From the NCBI RefSeq assembly GCF_000020665.1, contig NC_011071.1, positions 4,206,501 through 4,270,500 of the forward strand: a stretch of DNA of 64,000 nucleotides, in the 5' to 3' direction. This stretch comes from Stenotrophomonas maltophilia R551-3 (GTDB taxonomy: Bacteria; Pseudomonadota; Gammaproteobacteria; Xanthomonadales; Xanthomonadaceae). The notes below the pieces were generated by a model that saw only the letters and a program-made list of their open reading frames with translations, searched no databases and was not told where the DNA came from. This document shows, piece after piece, positions 1 through 10,283 of this stretch; within the stretch, counting starts at the first letter, position 1; the number at the start of each line of letters is the position of its first letter. The position numbers and the translations under genes were made by a program.

Positions 1-1041
1 GCCTTCGTTGCCCTTGCGCTGGATGATCTCGAAGAAGATCGGGCCGATGCAGTTCTGGGTGAAGATCTGCAGCAGCTTGCGCTGGTGGGTTTCCGGATCA
101 GCGTCGATCAGGATCTTGTTCTTGGCCAGGCGCGCCACGTCTTCACCGTGGTTCGGCACGCGCTGGTCGATCACGTCGAAGTAGGTCTCCGGAGTGTCGA
201 GGAAGTCCACGCCCTGCGCACGCATCGCTTCGACGGTCTCGTAGATGTTCTCGGTGAAGCAGGCGATGTGCTGGATGCCTTCGCCCTTGTACGCATCCAG
301 GTACTCGTTGATCTGGCTCTTCGGGTCGGACGATTCATTCAGCGGAATGCGCACGATGCCGTCCGGCGCGGTCATCGCCTTGGACACCAGGCCGGTCTTC
401 AGGCCCTTGATGTCGAAGTAGCGGATCTCGCGGAAGTTGAACAGGCGCTCGTAGTAGTCCGACCACTGCTGCATGTTGCCGAAGTACAGGTTGTGGGTCA
501 GGTGGTCGATGAAGGTCAAGCCGAAGCCCTTCGGGCGCAGTTCGGCGCCGGCGATCAGCTCGTAGTCGCCATCGAAGATGCTGCCGGCGCTGCCGTAGCG
601 GTCGACCAGGTACAGCATGCAGTCGCCGATGCCCTTGATGACCGGCGCGCTGACCGCCTTGCTGTCCGGCTTGAAGGCGATGGCTTCGGCGCCGTTGCCC
701 AGCGCGGTCTGGTAGACCTCCTGGCCCGGCTTCTTGAAGCGGATGGCGAAGCCGCAGGCGCACGGGCCGTGCTTTTCGGCGAAGTCCGAAGCGAACGAAT
801 CCGGGTCTTCATTGACCAGGAAGTTGACGTCGCCCTGGCGATAGACGGTAATCGGACGCTGCTTGTGCTTGAGCACCGCGCTGAAGCCCATCTTCCGGAA
901 GTACTCGTGCAGCTCCTGGCCACGGCCGGCCGGGGCGGCGAATTCGACGAACTCGAAGCCGTCGATGCCCATCGGGTTCTCGAAGGTGGTGACCTGCATG
1001 CCGGGGTTGGGGTGCGAGGCGGTCGGGACTGCGGTATTCAT
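1..1041 (-). CDS. hppD: 4-hydroxyphenylpyruvate dioxygenase (3' end outside window)
   Basis: Converts 4-hydroxyphenylpyruvate to homogentisate in tyrosine catabolism, using Fe(II) and O2 in the cytosol. The 347 visible residues begin MNTAVPTASHPNPGMQVTTF and cover almost the whole family length of about 357 residues; the C-terminal tail runs off the left edge. Family signatures seen are the N-terminal FEFVEF vicinal-oxygen-chelate strand, the central FIDHLTHNLYFG segment with its metal-binding His, and a C-terminal PIFFEIIQRKGNEG segment with the metal-binding Glu. The ATG is preceded on the coding strand by a GGAG-like ribosome site. The gene is divergent from a MarR regulator, with an inverted repeat in its leader, which suggests local control by that regulator. 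Identity is secure. Confidence 0.95.
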   Translation of the reverse strand, partial: MNTAVPTASHPNPGMQVTTFENPMGIDGFEFVEFAAPAGRGQELHEYFRKMGFSAVLKHKQRPITVYRQGDVNFLVNEDPDSFASDFAEKHGPCACGFAIRFKKPGQEVYQTALGNGAEAIAFKPDSKAVSAPVIKGIGDCMLYLVDRYGSAGSIFDGDYELIAGAELRPKGFGLTFIDHLTHNLYFGNMQQWSDYYERLFNFREIRYFDIKGLKTGLVSKAMTAPDGIVRIPLNESSDPKSQINEYLDAYKGEGIQHIACFTENIYETVEAMRAQGVDFLDTPETYFDVIDQRVPNHGEDVARLAKNKILIDADPETHQRKLLQIFTQNCIGPIFFEIIQRKGNEG

Positions 1042-1058
1042 GGCGTGGCTCCGAATCG

Positions 1059-1073
1059 GTACCGCATCGGTAC
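1059..1073. promoter_or_regulatory. Inverted repeat in hppD leader, candidate operator
   Basis: GTACCG-CAT-CGGTAC is a perfect 6-bp inverted repeat about 20 nt upstream of the hppD start, in the 129-nt gap shared with the divergent MarR gene. The word ATCGGTAC also occurs twice there at 11-bp spacing. Binding by the neighbouring MarR protein is an inference. Confidence 0.4.
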
Positions 1074-1170
1074 AAACCAGGTGCGGGCAGGTAGGGACCC
1101 GGCGAGAATGCAGGGTCTGGACCTACCCCTTATAGTTACACTTGAAACCACCAGCAAGGTGCACCGCAAC

Positions 1171-1665
1171 ATGAGCCCCGCCGATCCCGTTTCGACCCGC
1201 CTGCGTTCCTCGCACGTCCTGCTCGACCTGGAACAGTTCCTGCCGTACCGGCTGAGCGTGCTGTCCAACCGGGTCAGCGGCAACATCGCCAAGCTATACG
1301 GCGATCGTTACGGTCTGGCGATCCCCGAGTGGCGGGTGATCACCATCCTGGCGCTGTACCCGGGTTCCTCGGCCAGCGAGGTCTCCGACCGCACGGCGAT
1401 GGACAAGGTGGCAGTCAGCCGCGCCGTGGCCCGCCTGCTGGAGCGTGGCTTCATCAAGCGCGAGACCCATGGCGACGACCGCCGTCGCTCGGTGCTGGCG
1501 CTGTCGGCAGCCGGCTTCGAGGTCTACGAGACCATCGCGCCGATGGTGATCGAGATCACCCGCAAACTGATGTCGGTGCTGAGCGACGAGGAAGAGCAGG
1601 TGCTGGAGAAGCTGATCCTGCGCCTGGCCGGCGACGGCCTGGAGCGGATGGGCGAAGGGGTCTGA
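1171..1665 (+). CDS. MarR family transcriptional regulator
   Basis: A 164-residue winged-helix repressor-type protein starting MSPADPVSTRLRSS. The HTH is visible around residues 60-85 (SASEVSDRTAMDKVAVSRAV), followed by the wing (ETHGDDRRRSVLALSAAG) and C-terminal dimerisation helices. An open frame extends far upstream of this ATG, but it is antisense to hppD and is rejected as coding. Because the gene is divergent from hppD, it probably controls tyrosine/4-hydroxyphenylpyruvate catabolism. The ligand cannot be read from the sequence. Confidence 0.88.
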   Translation: MSPADPVSTRLRSSHVLLDLEQFLPYRLSVLSNRVSGNIAKLYGDRYGLAIPEWRVITILALYPGSSASEVSDRTAMDKVAVSRAVARLLERGFIKRETHGDDRRRSVLALSAAGFEVYETIAPMVIEITRKLMSVLSDEEEQVLEKLILRLAGDGLERMGEGV

Positions 1666-1695
1666 AAGAAAAAGGGGACGGAGGGGATTAAGTCG
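1664..1695. repeat. Purine-rich intergenic repeat arm
   Basis: The stretch right after the MarR stop (AAAAAGGGGACGGAGGGG core, then ATTAAGTCG) looks like an arm of the intergenic repeat seen scattered in Xanthomonas and Stenotrophomonas genomes. No matching reverse arm was found in the following 200 nt, so this may be a solo copy. The family assignment is from memory. Confidence 0.35.
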
Positions 1696-1893
1696 TTTTG
1701 TGCCCCAGGTCGCGGATGTCGACCCTGGTCGGTAGCGGAACAGTGGCTGGGCGATTGTCGTCCGCCCCCTTTGTTCTGACGCGACCCGCTCTTTGGCGGG
1801 CCGTGGGCGGGACGCAAGCGAGGCCATCGAACGCATTCACTTCCCGCAGATCCCGTCCTCGGGTGTCGCCCTCGCCCGCCGACATTTCCGCAG

Positions 1894-2865
1894 ATGCACA
1901 GGACCATCAACGCCGAGCTGACCCTGCTGTACTGGCGAATAGGCCGCCGCATCCATGTGGATCAGATGGCTGGGCAACGGGCCCGCTACGGAGAGCTTCT
2001 CTTCACCCGGATCGCAAAGGCACTGTCTGCCGAGTTCGGCACGTCCTTCGGTGAGAAGAGCCTGCGCCGGATGGTGCAGTTCTCCATCGCATTTGCAGAC
2101 GAGCAGATTGTCGTATCGCTGATACGACAATTGAGCTGGACCCACTTCATCGCGCTGATCCCGCTTGCGGATCCGCTCAAGCACGATTTCTATGCACAGA
2201 TGGCCGGCACCGAGGGCTGGAGCGTGCGCACGCTACGCCAGCGCATCGATTCGATGCTGTATGAGCGCACCGCGCTTTCCAGTCAGCCCGAGCAGACCAT
2301 CGCCGATGAGTTGGCGGCACTCCGCGGCAACCAGCAGCTGTCTCCAGGGCTGGTACTGCGTGATCCCTACGTACTGGATTTTCTTGGCCTGAAGGACAGC
2401 TGGGACGAGCAGGACCTGGAAAGCGCGATCCTTCGCGAGATGCAGGGCTTCCTGCTCGAACTTGGCACGGGCTTCAGTTTCGTCGCTCGCCAGAAGCGCA
2501 TCCAGATCGACGGCGATGACTTCCATCTGGACCTGCTGTTCTACAACCGCCGCCTGCGTAGGCTGATTGCCATCGAGCTGAAGATCGGCGAGTTCAAGCC
2601 TGCGTACAAAGGACAGATGGAGCTCTATCTGCGCTGGTTGGACCGCCATGAACGTGAGGACGGTGAGCAAGCGCCGTTGGGCATCATCCTCTGCACAGGG
2701 AAGAAGGCGGGCCAGATCGAATTGCTGGAGCTGGACCGCTCAGGCATCCATGTTGCGGAATACCTGACCACCCTGCCCTCTCGTGAGGTCCTCAAGCAGA
2801 GATTGCAAACCGCCATGGAGCGGGCCCGGCAACAGATGGAGAACCTGCCGCCCAGCCCTCTGTAG
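1894..2865 (+). CDS. DUF1016/YhcG-type PDDEXK nuclease-like protein, possibly 5'-eroded
   Basis: A 323-residue protein of the YhcG/DUF1016 family. The N-terminal winged-helix part shows TINAELTLLYWRIGRRI and an LSWTHF segment; the C-terminal PDDEXK nuclease part shows DDFHLDLLFYNRRLRRLIAI followed by ELK. The C terminus is complete. Relatives usually carry about 20-30 extra residues before the LYW motif. Here the only ATG lies 11 codons before it, and upstream DNA in the +2 frame (around 1829-1888) encodes VALARRHF, which resembles the missing helix. An N-terminal frameshift is therefore possible. Such proteins are found in mobile and defence regions. The cellular substrate is unknown. Confidence 0.8.
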   Translation: MHRTINAELTLLYWRIGRRIHVDQMAGQRARYGELLFTRIAKALSAEFGTSFGEKSLRRMVQFSIAFADEQIVVSLIRQLSWTHFIALIPLADPLKHDFYAQMAGTEGWSVRTLRQRIDSMLYERTALSSQPEQTIADELAALRGNQQLSPGLVLRDPYVLDFLGLKDSWDEQDLESAILREMQGFLLELGTGFSFVARQKRIQIDGDDFHLDLLFYNRRLRRLIAIELKIGEFKPAYKGQMELYLRWLDRHEREDGEQAPLGIILCTGKKAGQIELLELDRSGIHVAEYLTTLPSREVLKQRLQTAMERARQQMENLPPSPL

Positions 2866-2883
2866 TTCCACTGCACCCACGCC

Positions 2884-4023
2884 TCAGCTCAGATGCTTGC
2901 GCCGTGCATGGATCCACGGCACTGCGAGCGCGGCGATGGCGCCACCGGCGAAGCCCAGCGAAGCCGCAACCGTGGCCGCTTCGACCGCCCCTGGCAGCGC
3001 CAGCGCCGCGGCCACCAGCAGCAGCGACGGCAGGCCGACGAAGGTGCCCAGGAAGAAGTGCCAGCGCGGCGACCAGGTGTTGAGCTGCAGCAGGCTGACC
3101 GGTTGCCAGGCATCGGACGCTGCATCCTCGGCGATCTTCGCCACCACCTTGCCCAGGTCCACTTCCGGCAGCGCGCGCCCCTGGCGTGCGGTCGCCAGCA
3201 GCTCGGCCACGGCCTCCACCGGCGGGAAACTGGACGGCCACGCCACCGGTGCCGGCACGCCGTAGGCGGTCAGCAGCGGCACGCTCAGCCACGGCGCCAC
3301 CAACGGGCGCATGCGGCGCCGGCCATGCACGCACCAGATCTGTGGCTGGCCGTGGGCGGTGACGCTGTACAGCGCCAGCTCCCCGGCTGGTGGGTAGCCG
3401 AGCATGGTCACCCGCGCCGCCAGGCTGTCCTGGCCCATCGCGCGCAGGAATCCAGGACGGCTGCGCCCTTCCTGCATCCACGCCAGGCCGAGTGCACCCA
3501 CCAGATAGGCCTCGGCCACATCCTTGCTGCCGGCAGTGGCGCGCTCATCACTGGCCAGGTACCAGGCCAGCGATTTCGGTTCGGAGACATCGTCCAGGCC
3601 CCAGCGGCTGTCATCGCCCAGCACATGGCGCACCGGCAGGCGTGCGGGCGCGGTTTCGCCACGTTCGCCCGGCTGCAGGAACGGCAGTACGCCCTGGATG
3701 AAGGTGGACAGTTCGATGGCACGCACGCCATGGCCCTGCCATTCCGGCGGCAGCAGCCCGGCCAGCTGGCCTTCGGCGGCCAACGCATCGAGCCGTGATT
3801 TCTGCTCGACCAGTTTCTGCACCGCACCCTTCAGCACCACGTTGTCGGGCAGCGCGATCTGCGGCAGGCGGTGACGCGGCGGTGCCAGTTCAACGGTATC
3901 CCCGCCGGTACCCGCGTCATCCAGCAGCGCCTCCTGCGGGGGCAGGGTCACGCCCTCATCTGCTCCGCCCTCGGCCAATGCGCTGGCAGGTTCGGGCAAT
4001 CGTTCGGCGTGGTCGCTGTGCAT
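2884..4023 (-). CDS. Conserved membrane-anchored protein of unknown function
   Basis: A 379-residue protein starting MHSDHAERLPEPASALAEGG. Upstream in-frame codons extend further, but they run into palindromic repeat DNA, so this ATG (or MQPTGTP seven codons earlier) is preferred. The first 70 residues are Pro/Ala/Glu-rich and probably disordered. The middle is a mixed soluble domain with no motif I recognise. The C terminus has two hydrophobic spans (FLGTFVGLPSLLLVAAALAL and ASLGFAGGAIAALAVPW) ending in a basic tail HARRKHLS, consistent with a tail hairpin in the inner membrane. Function not recognised. Confidence 0.65.
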   Translation of the reverse strand: MHSDHAERLPEPASALAEGGADEGVTLPPQEALLDDAGTGGDTVELAPPRHRLPQIALPDNVVLKGAVQKLVEQKSRLDALAAEGQLAGLLPPEWQGHGVRAIELSTFIQGVLPFLQPGERGETAPARLPVRHVLGDDSRWGLDDVSEPKSLAWYLASDERATAGSKDVAEAYLVGALGLAWMQEGRSRPGFLRAMGQDSLAARVTMLGYPPAGELALYSVTAHGQPQIWCVHGRRRMRPLVAPWLSVPLLTAYGVPAPVAWPSSFPPVEAVAELLATARQGRALPEVDLGKVVAKIAEDAASDAWQPVSLLQLNTWSPRWHFFLGTFVGLPSLLLVAAALALPGAVEAATVAASLGFAGGAIAALAVPWIHARRKHLS

Positions 4024-4164
4024 GGGCGTTCCGGTAGGTTGCATCGACGGGGCGTCGACTGAAGTCCTTGCCGGTAGCGGCGTGCACGCAGTGAAATTGA
4101 GACACCGATTCGGAGAGTGTGACGGCGCGCGCAATAGATCCACGCCCTGCGTGGATGCACTTCT

Positions 4165-4280
4165 GTGCCGACCAACGGTCGGCACCCACCGAGGTTGCTG
4201 GCCAGCGGTTGGCAGCCATCAGAGCCTGCTGACCAGCAGGCGGCACCCAGCGAGGTTGCCGGCCAGCGGCCGGCACTACC
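4165..4280. repeat. Cluster of palindromic REP/SMAG-like repeats
   Basis: Three hairpins follow each other: GTGCCGACC-AAC-GGTCGGCAC (4165-4185), a CTGCTGACCAGCAG-type hairpin near 4226, and GCCGGCCAGCGGCCGGCACTACC ending at 4280. The last carries the terminal CTAC (GTAG on the other strand) typical of S. maltophilia SMAG elements. It overlaps the final codon of the thioredoxin-like gene. Confidence 0.75.
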
Positions 4281-4875
4281 GGTCAGGTGCCCACTGCTTG
4301 AGGAACGCGGTCACGCGCGCGGGCTGGAAAGTTTCGCCCTTGCGCAGCTCACCAGTCGCCTGCGATACCAGCAGTCCACCATCGGCATCGAGCACCAGCA
4401 GATACGGGTAGTCGCGTTCCATCATCGGGAACTGTGCGAAGAAGGCGGTGTTGGGCTGCTCGTCGCTGGCGTTGACCTTCACCCACACATAGTGGGCGTC
4501 GCGGAAGCGGCGCAGGTCGCCATTGCCTTCCACCAGTTCGTCCAACGCATGGCAGCGCTCGCAGGCGGCGTTGCCGACCTCGAGCAGGATGCGCTTCTTG
4601 CCACGCTGGGCTTCCACCTTGGCGGTGGCCAGGTCATTGGCCGGGTCGCGGGCCGGGTCGAACTGAGCACCGAGCCCTGCGATGGCGGCGATGTCCGCCG
4701 CCACCGGGGTGTTGCCCGAGGCCACCGGTTCGCTGGGGTCAGCGACCGGTGGCTCGGTGGGTCGGGTATCCAGGGGCTGCGTAGGCTCGGCGACGGCAGG
4801 CGGTTGCGGTTGGGAACAGGCGCCGATCAGCGCCGCACAGACCACCACCATTGCACCACCGAGCTTGCTACGCAT
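4276..4875 (-). CDS. Thioredoxin-fold lipoprotein
   Basis: A 199-residue envelope protein. A signal peptide with lipobox LIGAC places the lipidated Cys near residue 20. A Pro/Thr-rich linker follows to about residue 60, then a thioredoxin-like domain with the redox motif ACERCHALDE (CxxC) and the cis-Pro region RDYPYLLVLD. It probably acts as a periplasmic disulfide reductase or thiol sensor; the partner is unknown. It stands just downstream of the POT transporter on the same strand with a 19-nt gap, so co-transcription is likely. The fold assignment is firm and the role is inference. Confidence 0.82.
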   Translation of the reverse strand: MRSKLGGAMVVVCAALIGACSQPQPPAVAEPTQPLDTRPTEPPVADPSEPVASGNTPVAADIAAIAGLGAQFDPARDPANDLATAKVEAQRGKKRILLEVGNAACERCHALDELVEGNGDLRRFRDAHYVWVKVNASDEQPNTAFFAQFPMMERDYPYLLVLDADGGLLVSQATGELRKGETFQPARVTAFLKQWAPDR

Positions 4876-4894
4876 GCCTTCTACCCTCTCATCA

Positions 4895-6394
<1,500 letters not shown>

Positions 6395-6574
6395 GCGGAT
6401 TTCCTGGTTCGGTGGATGACGAGCACGTCCGATGTGCAGTGGAGCAACGCGCGAGGATCACCGACTTCTGGCGTTCACGTCAAATACACGCCGTTTGAGG
6501 CAGGTGCCGGCCTGCTCGCTGAACTTGCATCTGAAACGATCCAGCCGCCGGCCGGGAACCAAGCTGAATGGGAG

Positions 6575-7450
6575 TCAGGCCAGATCGGCCGGGGGTGCGG
6601 CCTGCAGGCTGGTGCGCACCTGGAACAGTTCCGGGAAAAAGGTCAGTTCCAGCGCCTTGGCCAGGAAGCCGACGCCGGACGAGCCGCCAGTGCCGCGCTT
6701 GAAGCCGATCACCCGCATCACCGTGCGCATGTGACGGAATCGCCACAGCTGGAACGCGGTCTCCAGGTCCACCAGGTCCTCGCACAGCGAATACTCGCGC
6801 CAGTAGCGGTCGGTGTCCTGGTAGATGCGTTCGAAGACCGGCTGCAGTGCGTCATCGGCCACATGCGGCTGGGTCCAGTCGTGGGCCTCGTACACCGCCG
6901 GGACGGCGTGGCCGAAACGGGTCAGGTACTTCAGGAATTCCTCGTACAGGCTCGGCGCTTCCAGTGCCGTGCGCAGCTGCGCCTGGCCGGCCGGGTCGTG
7001 CTCGAACACCTGCAGCATCTGCGCGTTCTTGTTGCCCAGCAGGAACTCGATGTAGCGGTACTGCAGCGACTGGAAGCCGGAGGACGGGCCCAGCACGTCG
7101 CGGAAGCCCATGTACTCGGACGGGGTCAGCGTTTCCAGCACCGACCACTGCTCGGTCAGCTGGCGCAGCACCTGCTTGCTGCGCGCCAGCACCTTGCGGC
7201 ACTGCCAGACTTCATCACGCTGCAGGAAGCCGATCGCGGCACGCAGTTCGTGGCCGAGCAGCTTCAGCCACAGCTCCGAGGTCTGGTGCTGGATGATGAA
7301 GAGCATCTCGTCGTGGTGCGGCGGGTTGGACAACGGCTGCTGCGCGCTGAGCAGCTGGTCCAGCCGCAGGTAGCCGCCATAGGTCAGCCGCCCCTGCAGA
7401 TCGGTGTGGATGCCAGCTTCGAGATCGCGTTGGTTGTTGTCGACGGACAT
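6575..7450 (-). CDS. kynA: Tryptophan 2,3-dioxygenase
   Basis: A heme enzyme that opens the indole ring of L-tryptophan to N-formylkynurenine, the first step of the kynurenine pathway. The 291 residues starting [20 protein letters not shown] match the bacterial family length. Characteristic segments are [35 protein letters not shown] (active-site His and Arg region), SGFQSLQYR, and a C-terminal [20 protein letters not shown] carrying the proximal heme His. A longer open frame upstream is not family-like. No kynB or kynU is adjacent, so the rest of the pathway lies elsewhere. Confidence 0.95.
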   Translation of the reverse strand: MSVDNNQRDLEAGIHTDLQGRLTYGGYLRLDQLLSAQQPLSNPPHHDEMLFIIQHQTSELWLKLLGHELRAAIGFLQRDEVWQCRKVLARSKQVLRQLTEQWSVLETLTPSEYMGFRDVLGPSSGFQSLQYRYIEFLLGNKNAQMLQVFEHDPAGQAQLRTALEAPSLYEEFLKYLTRFGHAVPAVYEAHDWTQPHVADDALQPVFERIYQDTDRYWREYSLCEDLVDLETAFQLWRFRHMRTVMRVIGFKRGTGGSSGVGFLAKALELTFFPELFQVRTSLQAAPPADLA

Positions 7451-7785
7451 GGGCGGGACCAGATCGGGGGCGGCAAGGGTAGCGCGTTGCCGCCATGCTG
7501 GCAGCCGCCGCGTCCATACCGGGGCGTCCGGGCGCCCGTGGAGCATCCCCTGATATGGGGGCTGCGCGTGGAACCGTTCGGGCCGTTGCACGGACAGTCA
7601 GCCAGAGGCGTATTCTGATGCTTTGCAGCAACGACTGAATACGTTGTTGTTATTGGCCCCCCACCCGCCGGCAGGGGTAAAACAGGGCGTCGCCGTGTTG
7701 CGCCGCAGGAAGGCTATTCCGTACGCGTTCCTTAACATGGCGATTCATATCATTTGTAACTTCTCTGTCGAAGGTGCAGTACGCA
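7451..7785. other. Divergent intergenic region kynA / E1 alpha
   Basis: These 335 nt have no gene I can support. They must hold the promoters for kynA (leftward) and the 2-oxoacid dehydrogenase operon (rightward). The sequence becomes AT-richer from 7610. A short inverted repeat CAACG-N8-CGTTG lies at 7629-7646. No convincing -35/-10 pair could be fixed by eye. Confidence 0.5.
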
Positions 7786-8868
7786 ATGACGGTTGCCGCT
7801 GAATTCAAGATCGAATACCTGCAGTACCTGGACGTGGACGGCAAGCTCGTCCGCGATGACCTGCCCGCGTCGCTGCGCGACCCCAAGGTCCTGGTACCGC
7901 TGTTCAAGCAGATGCTGTTCGTACGTACGTTCGACAGCAAATCCATCGCGCTGCAGCGCACCGGCAAGCTCGGCACCTATGCCGCCTGCCTGGGCCATGA
8001 AGCTGCGCACGTGGGTATCGGCGCTGCGATGCAGAAGGACGACGTGTTCGCACCGTCCTACCGCGAGTATGGCGCGATGTTCATGCGCGGCGTGCGCCCG
8101 CACGACGTGCTGATGTACTGGGGCGGCGACGAGCGCGGCAACGACTACGGCGGCAACGCAGCCAAGGACTTCCCGTTCTGCGTGCCGATTTCCACCCAGT
8201 GCCTGCATGCCGCAGGCGCCGCGCTGAAGTTCAAGCTCAACAAGGAACCGCAAATCGCGGTGGCCGTGTGTGGCGACGGCGGCAGCTCGAAGACCGACTT
8301 CTACGCGGCACTGAATTCGGCCGGCGCCTACAAGCTGCCGCTGATCCTGTGCATCGTCAACAACGGCTGGGCCATCTCGGTCCCGCGTTCGGCCCAGACC
8401 GGTGCCGAAACGCTGGCACAGAAGGGCCTGGCCGGCGGCCTGCACTGCCTGCAGGTGGACGGCAACGACCTGATCGCAGTGCTGGCGGCGATGGAGCAGG
8501 CGCGCGAACGTGCGCTGGCCGGCGATGGTGGCACCGTGCTGGAACTGATGACCTACCGCCTGTCCGACCACACCACCGCCGATGACGCGCGCCGCTACCG
8601 CGACGACGCCGAAGTGAAGGATGCCTGGCAGCGCGAGCCGATGCTGCGCCTGCGCAAGTACCTGATCAATGCGGGCGTCTGGAGCGAGGAAGAAGAAACT
8701 GCTTGGGTCGCCCAGTGCGGCACGCGCGTGGACGAGGAAGTGAACCTGTACCTCAACACGCCGGTGCAGCCGGTCGAGGCGATGTTCGATTTCCTCTACG
8801 CCGATCCGCCGCAGGACCTGCTGGCCCAGCGTGCCCAGGCGATCGCCCTGGAGCAGCGCCATGGATGA
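7786..8868 (+). CDS. pdhA: 2-oxoacid (pyruvate-type) dehydrogenase E1 component, alpha subunit
   Basis: A 360-residue thiamine-diphosphate-binding alpha subunit of a heterotetrameric E1, which decarboxylates a 2-oxoacid and passes the acyl group to lipoyl-E2. The ThDP motif is clear as CGDGGSSKTDFYAALNSAG followed by LPLILCIVNNGWAISVP. YREYGAMFMRGVRP and the SDHTTADDARRYR phosphorylation-loop-like segment are also typical. The ATG at 7786 is chosen over a GTG 12 nt upstream because GAAGGTG lies about 9 nt before the ATG. First gene of a four-gene operon. Branched-chain versus pyruvate specificity cannot be settled; two-subunit E1 with this sequence is normally annotated pyruvate dehydrogenase in xanthomonads. 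Confidence 0.9.
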   Translation: MTVAAEFKIEYLQYLDVDGKLVRDDLPASLRDPKVLVPLFKQMLFVRTFDSKSIALQRTGKLGTYAACLGHEAAHVGIGAAMQKDDVFAPSYREYGAMFMRGVRPHDVLMYWGGDERGNDYGGNAAKDFPFCVPISTQCLHAAGAALKFKLNKEPQIAVAVCGDGGSSKTDFYAALNSAGAYKLPLILCIVNNGWAISVPRSAQTGAETLAQKGLAGGLHCLQVDGNDLIAVLAAMEQARERALAGDGGTVLELMTYRLSDHTTADDARRYRDDAEVKDAWQREPMLRLRKYLINAGVWSEEEETAWVAQCGTRVDEEVNLYLNTPVQPVEAMFDFLYADPPQDLLAQRAQAIALEQRHG

Positions 8869-8941
8869 GATCAAGAACGGCGCGCCCGGCGCGCACACCA
8901 ACGCCGCCGACAGCGCCGCCGTCGCGCGCGGAGAACAGAGC

Positions 8942-9928
8942 ATGACCACCACCCCCATCACCCTGATCGAAGCCATCACCCAGGCACTGGCCTGGGAGCT
9001 GGAGCACGACCCGTCGGTGCTGGTGCTGGGCGAGGACGTGGGCGTCAACGGCGGCGTGTTCCGCGCCACCGCCGGCCTGCAGCAGCGCTTCGGCTCCGAG
9101 CGCATCCTCGACACCCCGCTGGATGAAACCACCATCGCCGGCCTGACCATCGGTCTGGCGGCACAGGGCATGAAGCCGGTGGCCGAAGCCCAGTTCGACG
9201 GTTTCATGTACCCGATGGTCGACCATATCGTCTGCCATGCCGCACGCCTGCGTTACCGCACGCGTGGCCGCCTGCACTGCCCGATGGTGCTGCGCGTGCC
9301 GTGGGGCGGTGGTATCCGCGCACCGGAACACCACAGCGAAGCCAACGAGGCGATCTTCACCAACGTGCCGGGCCTGCGCGTGGTGCTGCCGTCGTCGCCG
9401 CAGCGTGCCTACGGCCTGCTGCTGGCCGCGATCCGCGAGCCGGATCCGGTCATCTACATGGAGCCCAAGCGCATCTACCGCCAGTACAAGGAAGTGGTCG
9501 TCAACGACGGCGAAGCCTTGCCGCTGGACGTCTGCTTCGTGCTGCGCGACGGCACCGACGTGACCCTGGTGACCTGGGGCGCGCAGGTGAAGGAAGCGCT
9601 GGAAGCGGCCGACAAGCTGGCCGGTGAAGGCATCAGCGCCGAAGTCATCGACGTTGCCACGCTGCGTCCGCTGGATTTCGCCACCATCGCCGAATCGGTG
9701 GCCAAGACCGGCCGCTGCGTGATCGTGCAGGAGGCCCCGAAGACCGCGGGCTTCGGCGCCGAGATCGCCGCGCGCCTGGCCGAGGAATCGATCTACGACC
9801 TGCTGGCCCCGGTCGAGCGCGTCACTGGCTACGACACCCACATTCCGCTGTTCCGCCTGGAAATGAAGTACCTGCCGAGCGTTGAGCGGATCGTGGCTGC
9901 GGCCAAGCGCGCGGTGGCGGCCGGCTGA
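8942..9928 (+). CDS. pdhB: 2-oxoacid dehydrogenase E1 component, beta subunit
   Basis: Partner of the alpha subunit. The 328 residues start MTTTPITLIEAITQALAWEL. Signatures are VLGEDVGVNGGVFRAT, a ThDP/K-loop region ERILDTPLDETTIAGLTIGL, and the C-terminal transketolase domain with VTWGAQVKEALEAA and DVATLRPLDF. GGAGAACAGAGC provides a ribosome site for this ATG. An in-frame ATG at 8861 would overlap the alpha-subunit stop and add 27 low-complexity residues, so it is a real alternative start. The gap to the alpha gene is 73 nt and to the next gene 1 nt. Confidence 0.9.
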   Translation: MTTTPITLIEAITQALAWELEHDPSVLVLGEDVGVNGGVFRATAGLQQRFGSERILDTPLDETTIAGLTIGLAAQGMKPVAEAQFDGFMYPMVDHIVCHAARLRYRTRGRLHCPMVLRVPWGGGIRAPEHHSEANEAIFTNVPGLRVVLPSSPQRAYGLLLAAIREPDPVIYMEPKRIYRQYKEVVVNDGEALPLDVCFVLRDGTDVTLVTWGAQVKEALEAADKLAGEGISAEVIDVATLRPLDFATIAESVAKTGRCVIVQEAPKTAGFGAEIAARLAEESIYDLLAPVERVTGYDTHIPLFRLEMKYLPSVERIVAAAKRAVAAG

Positions 9929-9929
9929 C

Positions 9930-10283
9930 ATGCGGGCCCGCCTCCTGGGGGCTTACCGCAGCCAGTATCCCAACCCGCTCCGGTTCCGCACCGGCCAGAT
10001 CGTCGAAGTAGGTGTACGTGACGAGGAATGGCCGGCGTTTGCCTGGGTACGCACCAACGATGGGCGCGCTGGATGGGCGCCCATCGCCTGGTTGCAGCTG
10101 CTGGACGAGGGTCGCGCCGAAGCGCTGTGCGACTACGACGCCCGCGAGCTGGATGTGGAAAGCGGCGAGATGGTGAAGCTTCATCACGAACACGGCGGGT
10201 GGTGGTGGTCCGAGCGCGCCAATGGCGCGACGGGTTGGCTGCCGGCCCGCGAACTGGAACTGCTGGAAGAGAACTGCAAATGA
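9930..10283 (+). CDS. SH3-like domain protein encoded inside the dehydrogenase operon
   Basis: A 117-residue protein starting MRARLLGAYRSQYPNPLRF, with no signal peptide. It shows two tandem SH3-like modules: residues about 5-55 (RFRTGQIVEVGVRDEEWPAFAWV then GRAGWAPIAWLQLL) and about 60-115 (ALCDYDARELDVESGEMVKL, then GGWWWSERANGATGWLPAREL). The ALYDY-like and WW...GW.P signatures are those of SH3 folds. It begins 1 nt after the E1 beta stop and overlaps the E2 start by 4 nt (ATGA), so it is translationally coupled to the complex. A structural or regulatory role in the complex is inferred from position only. Confidence 0.82.
   Translation: MRARLLGAYRSQYPNPLRFRTGQIVEVGVRDEEWPAFAWVRTNDGRAGWAPIAWLQLLDEGRAEALCDYDARELDVESGEMVKLHHEHGGWWWSERANGATGWLPARELELLEENCK

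Noticed and set aside
85..1170. N-terminal extension of the MarR protein
   Set aside because: The frame is open back to position 85 but overlaps hppD antisense. The MarR family length is reached from the ATG at 1171.
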